NCBI GenBank assembly: GCA_942491185.1
Contig: CALOAB010000012.1
Span: forward strand, 1 to 64,000
DNA: 64,000 nt
Direction of reading: 5' to 3'
Origin: SLRI01 sp942491185
GTDB lineage: Bacteria; Pseudomonadota; Alphaproteobacteria; Geminicoccales; Geminicoccaceae
Positions within the stretch are counted from its first letter, which is position 1. Each line of letters begins with the position of its first letter. Positions 46,476 to 55,525 of the stretch are shown one piece after another. The position numbers and the translations under genes were made by a program. Below the pieces are notes generated by a model. It saw nothing but the letters and a program-made list of their open reading frames with translations. It was not told the origin of the DNA and searched no databases.

Positions 46476-46982
46476 ATGTCTCAACTCGACATTCTGCAGC
46501 CCCCGCACCCGACGCTGAAACGTGCCGCCGATCCCGTGGACGCGGTCGATGACGACCTTCGGACCTTGATGGACGAGATGCTCGAGACGATGTACGCGGC
46601 TCCCGGCATCGGCCTCGCGGCACCACAGGTCGGGATCAGCCGGCGCGTCGTCGTCATCGACTTGAGCGAGGAGAAGGACCAGCCGCTTCGGCTGATCAAC
46701 CCCGCCGTGACCTGGCGCTCGGACGTCTTCGCCGTGGCCGAGGAAGGCTGCCTCAGCCTGCCGGGCCAATTCGCCGATGTGAAGCGTCCGTCGGCGGTCG
46801 CCGTCAGCTATCTCGACGCAGGCGAGAAGGAGCAGGTGATCGAGGCCGAAGGGCTCCTGGCGCGCTGCCTGCAGCACGAGATCGATCACCTCGACGGCAT
46901 CCTCTTCACCGACCACTTGTCAGCACTGAAGCGCAACATGATCCTCAGGCGCCTCAGCAAGCAGCGCCGTGCCAAGACCTGA
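46476..46982 (+). CDS. def: peptide deformylase
   Basis: This enzyme removes the formyl group from nascent proteins using Fe2+. At 168 residues, it has motifs GIGLAAPQVG, EEGCLSLPGQ (Cys ligand) and CLQHEIDHLDGILF (HExxH). It overlaps the fmt start by 14 bases, and def-fmt-truA form one operon. Confidence 0.97.
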   Translation: MSQLDILQPPHPTLKRAADPVDAVDDDLRTLMDEMLETMYAAPGIGLAAPQVGISRRVVVIDLSEEKDQPLRLINPAVTWRSDVFAVAEEGCLSLPGQFADVKRPSAVAVSYLDAGEKEQVIEAEGLLARCLQHEIDHLDGILFTDHLSALKRNMILRRLSKQRRAKT

Positions 46983-47904
46983 GCCGCCGTTGCGCATCGT
47001 CTTCATGGGCACGAGCGCTTTTGCCGTGCCGGCGCTCGACGCCTTGGCTGCGCTGCCGCACCCCATCGCTGCCGTCTACACGCAGCCGCCGAGGCGTGCC
47101 GGTCGCGGGCAGAAGGCGCAGCAGAGTGCGGTGCATCTCACGGCCGAGCGCCTCGGGATCGAGGTGCGCACACCGACCACGCTGAAGGACGAGGCCGCCC
47201 AGGCCGACTTCCGCGATCTCGAGCCCGACCTCGTCATCGTCGCCTCTTATGGGCTGCTGCTGCGGCGTCCGATCCTCGAGGCGCCGCGGCTCGGCTGCTT
47301 CAACATCCACGCCTCGCTGCTGCCGCGTTGGCGTGGTGCGGCACCGATCCAGCGCGCGATCGAGGCGGGCGACACCACCACCGGCATCACCGTCTTCCGC
47401 ATGGAGGAAGGCCTGGACACAGGTCCGATGCTGCTCCGCGCGCCGCTGCCGATCGCGCCGGACGAGACGGCCGGCGCCTTGCACGACCGGCTGGCACTGC
47501 TCGGCGCCGAGCTGATGCCGGCATTCGTCGCCGGCGTCGCGGCGGGCGGGTTGGACGAAGCAGCCCAGAACGAGGCCGAAGCCTGCTACGCGCGCAAGCT
47601 CGACAAGACCGAGGCGCATCTCGACTTCGCTGCCCCGGCAGAGCTGCTGGCGCGTCGGGTTCGCGCCTTCGACCCCTGGCCCGGCACCTGGTGCATGGTC
47701 GGTGACGAACGCCTGGCCCTTCTGGACGCCGCGTCTGTGGACGGCGACGGCGCCCCCGGCGAGGTCGTGGGCCTGCCCTTGGACATCGCCTGCGGCAAAG
47801 GCGTGCTCCGTGTTTCCAGGGTCAAGCGGCAGGGCCGCAAGGCGATGAGCGCCGCCGAGCTGCAGCGCGGCTTTGCGATCCCGCTCGGCACCCGGCTCGG
47901 CTAG
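46969..47904 (+). CDS. fmt: methionyl-tRNA formyltransferase
   Basis: This enzyme formylates initiator Met-tRNA. The GTG at 46969 (MPRPEPPLRIVFMGTSAFAV) overlaps def and gives 311 residues. The formyltransferase core has GCFNIHASLLPRWRGAAPIQ with the catalytic Asn-His and MEEGLDTGPML. The C-terminal OB-like domain includes FDPWPGTWCMVG and RVKRQGRKAMSAAELQRGF. A later start at MGTSAFAV is less likely. Confidence 0.97.
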   Translation: MPRPEPPLRIVFMGTSAFAVPALDALAALPHPIAAVYTQPPRRAGRGQKAQQSAVHLTAERLGIEVRTPTTLKDEAAQADFRDLEPDLVIVASYGLLLRRPILEAPRLGCFNIHASLLPRWRGAAPIQRAIEAGDTTTGITVFRMEEGLDTGPMLLRAPLPIAPDETAGALHDRLALLGAELMPAFVAGVAAGGLDEAAQNEAEACYARKLDKTEAHLDFAAPAELLARRVRAFDPWPGTWCMVGDERLALLDAASVDGDGAPGEVVGLPLDIACGKGVLRVSRVKRQGRKAMSAAELQRGFAIPLGTRLG

Positions 47905-47908
47905 ACCT

Positions 47909-48652
47909 GTGCCCCGCTATCGGCTGGTCCTCGAGTTCGACGGCAGCCCGTATTGCGGCTGGCAAATTCAGGCGAACGGGCCGTCCGTGCAGGCGGCGAT
48001 CGAGACGGCTGCCGATGCGATGGCGGTGCGCGACGGCCCAGCGGTCGCGGCCGGCCGCACGGATGCCGGCGTGCATGCCACGGGCTTGACCGTGCATCTC
48101 GACCTCGCCCAGCCGCTCATAGCGGAGCGGGTGATGAGCGGTCTCAACCACCATCTCCGCCCGCAGCCGATCAGCGTGATCGATGCGCGTGAGGCACCGC
48201 CTAGCTTCAATGCCCGCTTCGACGCCACCGCCCGTCACTATCTCTACCGCATCTTGAACCGCCGGGCACCGCCGGCGCTCGAGCGGGGCCGGGTCTGGCA
48301 TGTGGCCAAGCCGCTCGATTCAGAGCGGATGCAGGCGGCCGCCGAGACCTTGGTCGGCAAGCACGATTTCACCAGCTATCGCGACAGTGCGTGCCAGGCC
48401 AACTCGCCGATCAAGACCCTCGACCGCCTTTGGGTCTGCCGCAGCGGGCCGATCATCGAGGTGCGGGCCAGCGCCCGTTCCTTCCTGCACCATCAGGTGC
48501 GCAACATGGTCGGCACGCTCAAGGATATCGGCGACGGCCGCCAGCCCGTCGACTTCGCCAGGCGCGCCTTGGCCGCCAAGGACCGCGCCGCAGCCGGCCC
48601 GACGGCACCGCCGGATGGTCTCTACTTCGTCCGGGCAGACTACCCGGATTAA
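47909..48652 (+). CDS. truA: tRNA pseudouridine(38-40) synthase TruA
   Basis: TruA modifies U38-40 in tRNA anticodon stems. The GTG at 47909 (VPRYRLVLEFDGSPYCGWQI) gives 247 residues. The catalytic Asp is in AAGRTDAGVHATG, and other family blocks are FNARFDATARHYLYRILNR, HDFTSYRDSACQANSPIKTL and FLHHQVRNMVGTL. Its stop overlaps the stop of the converging membrane-protein gene. Confidence 0.96.
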   Translation: MPRYRLVLEFDGSPYCGWQIQANGPSVQAAIETAADAMAVRDGPAVAAGRTDAGVHATGLTVHLDLAQPLIAERVMSGLNHHLRPQPISVIDAREAPPSFNARFDATARHYLYRILNRRAPPALERGRVWHVAKPLDSERMQAAAETLVGKHDFTSYRDSACQANSPIKTLDRLWVCRSGPIIEVRASARSFLHHQVRNMVGTLKDIGDGRQPVDFARRALAAKDRAAAGPTAPPDGLYFVRADYPD

Positions 48653-49221
48653 CGGACGATGAGGTTGAAGATCAAACCGTTGATGAGCATGATGGCGACG
48701 AGGTCGACAGCAAGGAAGGCGACCGCGGTGCCGACCGGGCAGTCGAGCGCCGTCTTGATGATGAAGCCCTGGTAGACCAGCACCGCCCCGGTGACGAGCA
48801 TCAAGAGCAGCGCCACCAGCTCGCCGGGCAGGATCACACCGAGCGCCACCGGGATCAGGAAAGCCGCGATCTGCACCTGCGACGACCAGTTCAACGTGAC
48901 GATCAGCGGCACGTAGCGGTTGGCGACGCCGTAGAAGCGGGTGACGAAGATCGCGAGGATCGGAAACGCCGCCCAGCTCAGCAGGTAGCTGAGGCTCTCG
49001 GCGATCAGCGTCGGCCAGAAGGCCACGGGCTCATCGGCCCGCATGTACTGGTCGGCCACCAGCAACGCATAGCCGGGTGCCACGATGACGACGGCCCAAA
49101 AGGAGCGCCAGAACCCGTCGGCGGAGAAGTCGAAGTGGTTCATGCCGCCGACATCACCCCGGGCGAGGCGCCATGCCCCTTCGAAATAGTGACGGATCTC
49201 GGCAATGGGCGGCATTGGCAT
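48649..49221 (-). CDS. integral membrane protein, conserved near dapE
   Basis: This 190-residue protein has four to five hydrophobic helices (FWAVVIVAPGYALLVADQYM, LSYLLSWAAFPILAIFVTRF, IAAFLIPVALGVILPGELVA, LLLMLVTGAVLVYQGFIIKT, FLAVDLVAIMLINGLIFNL). A conserved N-terminal segment (GAWRLARGDVGGMNHFDFSA) precedes them. The start overlaps the dapE stop by one base (TGATG), so it is co-translated with dapD-dapE. Function is unknown. Confidence 0.82.
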   Translation of the reverse strand: MPMPPIAEIRHYFEGAWRLARGDVGGMNHFDFSADGFWRSFWAVVIVAPGYALLVADQYMRADEPVAFWPTLIAESLSYLLSWAAFPILAIFVTRFYGVANRYVPLIVTLNWSSQVQIAAFLIPVALGVILPGELVALLLMLVTGAVLVYQGFIIKTALDCPVGTAVAFLAVDLVAIMLINGLIFNLIVR

Positions 49222-50369
49222 CAGGCTGGAAAGCTGCGTTCGAGAAAGTCGAGATAGATGAGCGTCAGCCGCTCCAGATCCTCGAGCGCCACTCGCTCGT
49301 CCACCTGATGGATCGTGGCGCCAACGAGGCCGAGCTCGATCACCGGGCAGTAGGCCTGGATGAAGCGGGCATCGGACGTACCGCCCGTCGTGGAAAGTCG
49401 CGGCTGCCGGCCGGTCACCGCCTCGACGCTCGCCGCCAGACGCGATGCCAGCTCGCCCGGCGTCGAGAGGAAGGCGTTGGCACCCTCGCTGTAGTGTGCC
49501 TCGACACGTCCGCCCGCGGCGGCAATGGCGCTCTCGATGATCTGCCGCAGGCTCTCGGGCGACTGACCATCATTGTAGCGGATGTTGAGCACCGCCCTGG
49601 CGCGCGCCGGGACGACATTGCTCGCCGGATTGCCGATATCGATCGTCGTCACCTGCAGGCTCGACGGCTCGAAATGCTCGGTGCCGGCATCCAATGGCTC
49701 GCTGGTCAACCGGTGCAGCACGGCGACGAGGCGGTGAGCTGCATTGTCGGCGAGATGCGGGTAGCCGACATGACCCTGCTTGCCTCTGGCCTCCAGCGAT
49801 ACCGTCAAGGAGCCCCGCCGGCCGATCTTCGCCATGTCGCCCAGTGTCTCGACGCTGGTCGGCTCGCCGACGATGCACCCGTCGAAAACGTGGCCTTCGG
49901 CCGCCGCCCAGCGCAGCAGCTCGACCGTGCCGTTGACCGCAGGCCCCTCCTCGTCGCCGGTGACGAGCATGCTGATCGAGCCCTGCGGCGGTCCATGGCG
50001 CTCGAGAAAGCGGGCGGTCGCAGCGGTGAAGCAGGCGATCTCGCCCTTCATGTCGAGGGCACCTCGGCCGAAGAGCCAGCCGTCGCGGATCACCGCGCCG
50101 AACGGGTCGTCCGTCCAGGCGTCCAGGTCGCCCGGTGGCACGACGTCGGTATGGCCGGCAAAGCCCAGATGGGGTGCCGCATCGCCGAGCCGGGCGAACA
50201 GATTGTCGATTCCGGGCTCGCCGCCGGCGGCGAACCGCAGCCTCTCGATGGCAAAGCCGAGCGGCGCCAGTGCTTCGGCCAACACACCTTGCGCCCCCGC
50301 ATCGGCCGGCGTGACGCTCGGACAGCGCACCAGCGCCCGGGCCAGCTCGACCGGGTCGGTCGCCGTCAT
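49221..50369 (-). CDS. dapE: succinyl-diaminopimelate desuccinylase
   Basis: DapE releases LL-diaminopimelate in lysine and peptidoglycan synthesis, using two zinc ions. At 382 residues, it has metal and catalytic motifs GFAGHTDVVPPGD, GRGALDMKGEIA, LVTGDEEGPAVNGT, GEPTSVETLGD and STTGGTSDARF. The ATG overlaps the dapD stop by one base. Confidence 0.97.
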   Translation of the reverse strand: MTATDPVELARALVRCPSVTPADAGAQGVLAEALAPLGFAIERLRFAAGGEPGIDNLFARLGDAAPHLGFAGHTDVVPPGDLDAWTDDPFGAVIRDGWLFGRGALDMKGEIACFTAATARFLERHGPPQGSISMLVTGDEEGPAVNGTVELLRWAAAEGHVFDGCIVGEPTSVETLGDMAKIGRRGSLTVSLEARGKQGHVGYPHLADNAAHRLVAVLHRLTSEPLDAGTEHFEPSSLQVTTIDIGNPASNVVPARARAVLNIRYNDGQSPESLRQIIESAIAAAGGRVEAHYSEGANAFLSTPGELASRLAASVEAVTGRQPRLSTTGGTSDARFIQAYCPVIELGLVGATIHQVDERVALEDLERLTLIYLDFLERSFPA

Positions 50370-51211
50370 CAGTCGCGGAGCAGCTCGTTGATCGAGGTCT
50401 TGGCCCGGGTCTTGGCGTCGACCCGCTTGACGATGACGGCGCAATAGAGGCTCGGGCCGGGACTGCCGTCGGGCAGGTCCTTGCCCGGCAGCGCGCCCGA
50501 GACGACCACCGAGTAGGCCGGCACCCGACCCATAAAGACCTCGCCGGTCGCGCGATCGATGATCTTGGTCGAGGCACCCAGATAGACGCCCATCGAGAGC
50601 ACCGAGCCGGTCTCGACGATGACGCCCTCGGCGACCTCGGCGCGAGCACCAATGAAGCACTCGTCCTCGATGATCACCGGGCTCGCCTGCAACGGCTCCA
50701 GCACGCCACCGATCCCGGCCCCGCCGGAGATGTGGCAGTTGCGGCCGATCTGCGCACACGAGCCGACCGTGGCCCAGGTATCGATCATCGAGCCTTCGGC
50801 GACGTGCGCGCCGAGATTGACGAAGCTCGGCATCAAGACCACGCCTGGGGCAATGTAGGCGGAATGCCGGACCACGCAGCCCGGCACTGCCCGAAAGCCC
50901 GCGGCATCGAACTCCTTCTTGTGCCAACCTACGAACTTGGACGGCACCTTGTCCCACCAGGCCGCCCCACCCGGACCGCCGTCGATGCGCTGCATGTCGT
51001 TGAGGCGAAAGGAAAGGAGCACGGCCTTCTTCAGCCACTCGTGCACGACCCAGCCGTCGGCAGCTTTCTCGGCGACCCGGAAATGCCCCGAATCGAGGCC
51101 GTCCAGCGCGTGTTGGACCGCGTCGCGGATCTCACCCTTGGTGGCCGGCGATACCTCGGCCCGGTCCTCGAAAGCAGCCTCGATGACGGCCTTGAGACGT
51201 TTGTCGTCCAT
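50369..51211 (-). CDS. dapD: 2,3,4,5-tetrahydropyridine-2,6-dicarboxylate N-succinyltransferase
   Basis: DapD succinylates tetrahydrodipicolinate one step before DapC/DapE. The 280-residue protein has an N-terminal helical domain (MDDKRLKAVIEAAFEDRAEV) and a left-handed beta-helix of hexapeptide repeats (SAYIAPGVVLMPSFVNLGAH, IDTWATVGSCAQIGRNCHIS, GIGGVLEPLQASPVIIEDEC). It is the first gene of the dapD-dapE-membrane protein operon. Confidence 0.97.
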   Translation of the reverse strand: MDDKRLKAVIEAAFEDRAEVSPATKGEIRDAVQHALDGLDSGHFRVAEKAADGWVVHEWLKKAVLLSFRLNDMQRIDGGPGGAAWWDKVPSKFVGWHKKEFDAAGFRAVPGCVVRHSAYIAPGVVLMPSFVNLGAHVAEGSMIDTWATVGSCAQIGRNCHISGGAGIGGVLEPLQASPVIIEDECFIGARAEVAEGVIVETGSVLSMGVYLGASTKIIDRATGEVFMGRVPAYSVVVSGALPGKDLPDGSPGPSLYCAVIVKRVDAKTRAKTSINELLRD

Positions 51212-51352
51212 CGTCGTGATCCTCGTTGGGCACCGCTCGTCGGGCGCCAGAAAGTCGCCCGAACGTACCGACGGCCCTTGCCCTGTCAACCGACCGACCT
51301 TGCCGCATGCTGCGACAGTTTCTAGGGTTCCGCCGATCAGCGCGGGACACGG

Positions 51353-52795
51353 GTGATGAGCGACGGGCGGAATGCCGTTGAACGTTTGGTGGCGGCGGTA
51401 CGGCCCGTATTGGGCGATGCCGGCATCGTCACAACGAGCGCCGAGATCGAGCGCTACACCGTGGATTTTTGGCACCAGCAGAGCGGTCGAAGCTCACTCG
51501 TGCTGCGCCCGGCAACCACCGCTGACGTGGCGGCCATCGTCGGCCATGCGGCCGAGCTTCGGGTCGCCCTGGTCCCGCAAGGCGGCAATACCGGCCTCGT
51601 CGCCGGCGGTATTCCAGACAATAGCGGCGATCTCGTGGTGCTGAGCCTCGAGCGCCTCAACAAGATCCGCGAGGTCGACCCGATCGGCGGGCATCTCGTG
51701 GCCGAGGCCGGCTGCATCCTGGCCGAGGTGCAGGCCGCCGCCGAAGCCGTCGGGCGCCTCTTCCCGCTCTCGCTCGGCGCCGAGGGCAGCTGCCGGATCG
51801 GCGGCAACCTTTCGACCAATGCCGGTGGCGTCAACGTCTTGCGCTACGGCATGACCCGGCAACTGGTCATGGGGCTCGAGGTGGTCCTGGCCGACGGCCG
51901 GATCTGGCATGGCCTTCGGGCTCTCCCTAAGGACAATACCGGCTACGACCTCAAGCAGCTGTTCATCGGCGCCGAGGGCAGCCTCGGGATCATCACCGCT
52001 GCCGTGCTCAAGCTGTATCCCCGGCCCAAGGAACGGCGCACGATCTGGCTCGGCATCAAGAGCCCCGAGGTAGCGTTGGAGCTGCTCTCCCTCTTCCAGG
52101 AGAGCCTGGGCGAGCTGATCTCCAGCTTCGAGCTGATCGCCGGTTTCGGCGTCGAGGCGGCCGACCAGCATCTGCCCGGCGGCAAGCGGCCCTTGGCCGA
52201 GCCGCATCCCTGGCACCTCTTGATCGAGATTGCCTGGTCCTTGCCGGACGGCCTCGATGGCCCGGTCGACAAGGCGCTCGAGGCCGCCTTCGCCGCAGGC
52301 CTGGTCGAGGACGGGACGATCGCGCAGAACGAGGCGCAGCGGGACGCCATGTGGCGCATCCGCGAGGGGCAGAGCGAGGCGACGAGCCAGATCGGCTACG
52401 TGCTCCGCTCCGATATCTCCGTTGCGGTCGCCGATCTGCCGCAGCTGATCGCCCGGGCCGAGGCGCGCTTTGCCGAGCTGGTGCCCGATATCCCGCTCTT
52501 CCCGTTCGGGCATGTCGGCGACGGCAATCTGCACTTCAATTTCCTGCTGCCGAGAGAGCCCGAACGGATCGCAACGCTCAAGCCGCTGCTCTCGGCCGAG
52601 CTCGCGGAGCTCGTCCACGGCCTCGGTGGCTCGTTCAGCGCCGAGCACGGGGTCGGCCGGCTGAAGCGGCCAGAGCTGGAACGGTACAAGCCGGCATTGG
52701 ACCGCGAGCTCATGGGGCGTATGAAGCAGGCGTTGGATCCACTTGGAATTCTCAACCCAGGCGTTATTCTGCCTCCCACACACTCTTCTTGTTGA
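51353..52795 (+). CDS. FAD-binding oxidoreductase, D-2-hydroxyacid/2-hydroxyglutarate dehydrogenase type
   Basis: This 480-residue VAO-fold flavoenzyme probably oxidises a D-2-hydroxyacid such as D-2-hydroxyglutarate or D-lactate. The PP-loop FAD site includes VALVPQGGNTGLVAGGIPD and LSLGAEGSCRIGGNLSTNAG. The cap domain has FGHVGDGNLHFNFL (metal and substrate histidines), and the C-terminus has FSAEHGVGRLKRPELERYK and LDPLGILNPG, all standard for the GlcD/D2HGDH group. The start is a GTG at 51353 or the ATG at 51356. Exact substrate cannot be read from sequence. Confidence 0.9.
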   Translation: MMSDGRNAVERLVAAVRPVLGDAGIVTTSAEIERYTVDFWHQQSGRSSLVLRPATTADVAAIVGHAAELRVALVPQGGNTGLVAGGIPDNSGDLVVLSLERLNKIREVDPIGGHLVAEAGCILAEVQAAAEAVGRLFPLSLGAEGSCRIGGNLSTNAGGVNVLRYGMTRQLVMGLEVVLADGRIWHGLRALPKDNTGYDLKQLFIGAEGSLGIITAAVLKLYPRPKERRTIWLGIKSPEVALELLSLFQESLGELISSFELIAGFGVEAADQHLPGGKRPLAEPHPWHLLIEIAWSLPDGLDGPVDKALEAAFAAGLVEDGTIAQNEAQRDAMWRIREGQSEATSQIGYVLRSDISVAVADLPQLIARAEARFAELVPDIPLFPFGHVGDGNLHFNFLLPREPERIATLKPLLSAELAELVHGLGGSFSAEHGVGRLKRPELERYKPALDRELMGRMKQALDPLGILNPGVILPPTHSSC

Positions 52796-52809
52796 ATTGG
52801 AGATCCTCG

Positions 52810-53316
52810 ATGCGCTCGCCCCACTTGCTGCCCGTGCTGGGCATGCTGGCGCTCGCCGCTTGCGCTGGGCCCGCGCCACAGCCAGGTGTCTCGACAGCGG
52901 CGCTGGGCGCCGTCACCAGCCAATCGGTGGTGGACGCTGAAGCGGCGGTCGCGGCGCGGCTCGCGGAGCTGGGCTTCGGCGTCGATGAAAGCCCGGAGAC
53001 CGGCATCATCATGGCCGAGATCGCCAACGGCGCGCCGGCCGCCTGGGCGATCTGCGATCGTATCCAGGTGACCGAGCAGTTCGACCGCAACCGGGTTCTC
53101 TGGGCCGACGCCGAGGATCGCCGGGCCAGGGTCACGGTCCGCTTCAGCGAGCTCGGCGGCCAGACGAGCGTGGCCTTGGCGCCGCGTCTCGACGGGCTCT
53201 ACGTCGATCGCTTCAACAACCTGCCCTTCGATCGCCCCTGCGCATCGACTGGGGTCCTGGAGACAGAGATCCTCGCCGCCGTGGAGACCGAGACCGGGAC
53301 GGAAGCGGCAGAGTAG
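52810..53316 (+). CDS. putative lipoprotein
   Basis: This 168-residue protein has a lipoprotein signal (LLPVLGMLALAACAGP; Cys about 19). The mature part starts with an Ala/Ser-rich stretch and contains VVDAEAAVAARLAELGFGVD and PAAWAICDRIQVTEQFDRN, a fold reminiscent of small envelope lipoproteins, but no family is recognised. It begins 14 bases after the FAD enzyme gene, so co-transcription is likely. Confidence 0.75.
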   Translation: MRSPHLLPVLGMLALAACAGPAPQPGVSTAALGAVTSQSVVDAEAAVAARLAELGFGVDESPETGIIMAEIANGAPAAWAICDRIQVTEQFDRNRVLWADAEDRRARVTVRFSELGGQTSVALAPRLDGLYVDRFNNLPFDRPCASTGVLETEILAAVETETGTEAAE

Positions 53317-53327
53317 AGCCGCCCCGA

Positions 53328-54069
53328 TCAGGCAGTGCCAGAGCCGTTCTCCGCGACGACGGGCAGCAGGCGCCGGCGCCGCAGCCACGTGGCAACGAGC
53401 CAGCAGCACAGCGCCCATCCGCCGCCCAGGGTCCAGCCGGCAACCACGTCGGACGGCCAGTGAACCCCGAGATAAACGCGGGAGATACCGACCAGGACGG
53501 CGATGCAGCTGGCGAGGCCGATGAAAAAGAGCTGGAGCCGGCGGCGGCTCTGGAAGCGTGCGACGAGCACGCCGAGCGTGAGGTAGACCGCAGCGGCGGC
53601 GGCCGAGTGGCCGCTCGGAAAGCTCGCTGTGCGCACGTTCATGAAGTGCGGCACCAGGTCGGGTCGTCGGACGATCGAAGCCGAGCTTGAGCAAAGTGGT
53701 CCAGAAGAGGACGCCAAAGACCGAAACGACGACGAAGATGGCGGCCCGCCCCTGCCCTGCCATCCAGAGATAGGCGACCGTCGCCGCGGTCACCAGCAAC
53801 ACGATCGGGTACCCGCCGAGCGCGGTGACGTCGCGCATCGCCTCCTGCAGCCAGACCGGTCCGCGCGGCACGGCCGGGTCATCGGCCGAGCGCAGCGCCA
53901 GCAACAACTTCTCGTCGAAGGGAATGGCCTCCCCTTCGACCACCTCTTCGGCGAGCCCGATGAAGATCCAGGCGGCCGCGCCCAGGAGGATGATCGCGAC
54001 AATCGCCCTGATCTCGATCAATGATCGAAGCGCGTTCAGCCAATGCGACGGTGTCGAAAGCTCATTCAC
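53328..54069 (-). CDS. PAP2 family phosphatase (membrane), one frameshift
   Basis: This is a lipid or polyprenyl phosphate phosphatase. The frame starts at a GTG (54069) overlapping the hisA-IE stop. It has membrane helices (AIVAIILLGAAAWIFIGLAE, ALGGYPIVLLVTAATVAYLW), then LLKLGFDRP of the first catalytic motif (KxxxxxRP). A frame shift near 53665 follows, then FPSGHSAAAAAVYL (PSGH) and SRVYLGVHWPSDVVAGWTLG (SR-xxxxxH-xxxD). The three catalytic motifs are all intact, so a single-base consensus error is more likely than a dead gene. Confidence 0.85.
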
Positions 54070-55303
54070 GGCGCCGGACACGACGCTCGCGGCGATCGAG
54101 ATGCTGCTCGACCTCGGCAAGCTCGATGCCTTCGGCGGCGAGCCGGGTCAGGGTGAAGAAGAGGAGGTCGGCGGCTTCCCAGATCACCTCGTCGCGGCTC
54201 TGGGCCTCATTCAGCTCCACCGCCTCCTCGGAGATCTTGCCGGCAAGCCTCGAGCGATCAGCGAACAGCCGGGCGGTGTAGGAGCCTTCCGGCGCCTCGC
54301 GCCGGCGCTCCAGCAGCCGGCGGCTCAGCCGGCCGAGGCCCGCGTCCTCGCCGAAGCAGGTGCGCGTCTCGAGATGGCAGAAGCCGGCACCTTCCTGGCG
54401 AACGGTGAACTGCACCGCATCACGATCGCAGTCGGGCGTCACCTGGACGAGCTGCTGGACGGCGCCCGAGCTCTCGCCCTTGCGCCAGAGCCCGCGCTTG
54501 CGCGACTGGTAGATGCCGCGCCGCTCGTTGACGGCAGCAGCGATGCTCGCCTTGGACGAGTAGACGAGCCCGAGCGCCGTGCCCCGCTCGTCGCAGACGA
54601 TGGTCGGGATCAGCCCGTCCGGGCGATCGCTGGTCAGGGGTGCCGCGATCGCCTCGCCGAGATCGAGCCGGCCGGAATAGAGCGCCATGCCGACCTGGCA
54701 ATCGGCACCCATGGCGTCGAGCTCGGCCACCTCCTCGGGCGTCGTGACGCCGCCGGCGATGATGACCTTGGCGGGCGCTGCCGCCTCGACGATGCGGCGC
54801 GCGAGGACCATGTCAGTGCCACCCATGCGCCCTTCGCGCTCGACGAAGGTGACGAGAAACCCTGTGACCAGGTCCTTCAGCTCGGCGATCCGCTCGAGGA
54901 TGCCGCGCCCTGTGCCCTCCTTCCAGCCCTCGACCACGACCTCGCCATGCTTGGCGTCGAGAGCGGCCAACAGCCGCTCCTTCGGCAGCTGCGAGAGGAT
55001 CTCGGGCTTGGCCATGGTGCCGAGGATGATCCGCCGGGCACCGGCATCGAGCCAGAAGAGCGCCGTCTCGACATCGCGAATACCGCCGCCGACATGGCAC
55101 TCGAACCGCGCGACCAGACGCTCGATCAAGGCCCGGTTCGAGCCCTGCTTCAGCGCCGCATCGAGGTCGATGACGGCCAGCGGCCCGGCAACGGCAAAGC
55201 GCTCGGCGATGGGCATGGGATCGCCAGCCTCGATCGCCATGGCCTCGCCGCCGACCAGCTGAACCGCCTGGCCGCCCATGAGGTCGATGGAGGGGATGAT
55301 CAT
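54062..55303 (-). CDS. hisA: trifunctional HisA-HisI-HisE fusion protein
   Basis: This one 413-residue protein appears to carry three steps of histidine synthesis. Residues 1 to about 220 are HisA (ProFAR isomerase): IIPSIDLMGGQAVQLVGG with Asp7, ALDAKHGEVVVEGW with Asp116 and IIAGGVTTPEEVAEL. The usual TDIxRDG stretch is replaced by TFVEREGRMGGTD. Residues about 224-320 are HisI (PRA-cyclohydrolase): DRPDGLIPTIVCDERG, LVYSSKASIAAAV, LWRKGESSGAVQQLVQV, DCDRDAVQF and GAGFCHLETRTCFGE, with zinc cysteines 292, 309 and 316. Residues about 335-413 are HisE (PRA-pyrophosphohydrolase): SYTARLFADRSRLAGKISEE and IWEAADLLFFTLTRLA. The HisIE part is closest, by memory, to fungal HIS4. No separate hisE or hisI is seen near hisF. 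Confidence 0.92.
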   Translation of the reverse strand: MIIPSIDLMGGQAVQLVGGEAMAIEAGDPMPIAERFAVAGPLAVIDLDAALKQGSNRALIERLVARFECHVGGGIRDVETALFWLDAGARRIILGTMAKPEILSQLPKERLLAALDAKHGEVVVEGWKEGTGRGILERIAELKDLVTGFLVTFVEREGRMGGTDMVLARRIVEAAAPAKVIIAGGVTTPEEVAELDAMGADCQVGMALYSGRLDLGEAIAAPLTSDRPDGLIPTIVCDERGTALGLVYSSKASIAAAVNERRGIYQSRKRGLWRKGESSGAVQQLVQVTPDCDRDAVQFTVRQEGAGFCHLETRTCFGEDAGLGRLSRRLLERRREAPEGSYTARLFADRSRLAGKISEEAVELNEAQSRDEVIWEAADLLFFTLTRLAAEGIELAEVEQHLDRRERRVRRRE

Positions 55304-55525
55304 GAGATCAGTTGCCTGTCAGAAGAAGAACCCGCGGGACGCGCCCGCCGACCGCCCGATACGCGCTGCGGCGCCCGCCGTGAAGTGAAAACCCGGTTTC
55401 CTGCGACGCAGCGCATGGTCCGCAAGCGCTCAACCATCTCTAGCGCCAATCGCGCCAACCCGCACACGGCCCAAATAGACACCGTCTGACCCCAATCGTA
55501 TCGTCTGCGCGAAGGAGATTACTCA

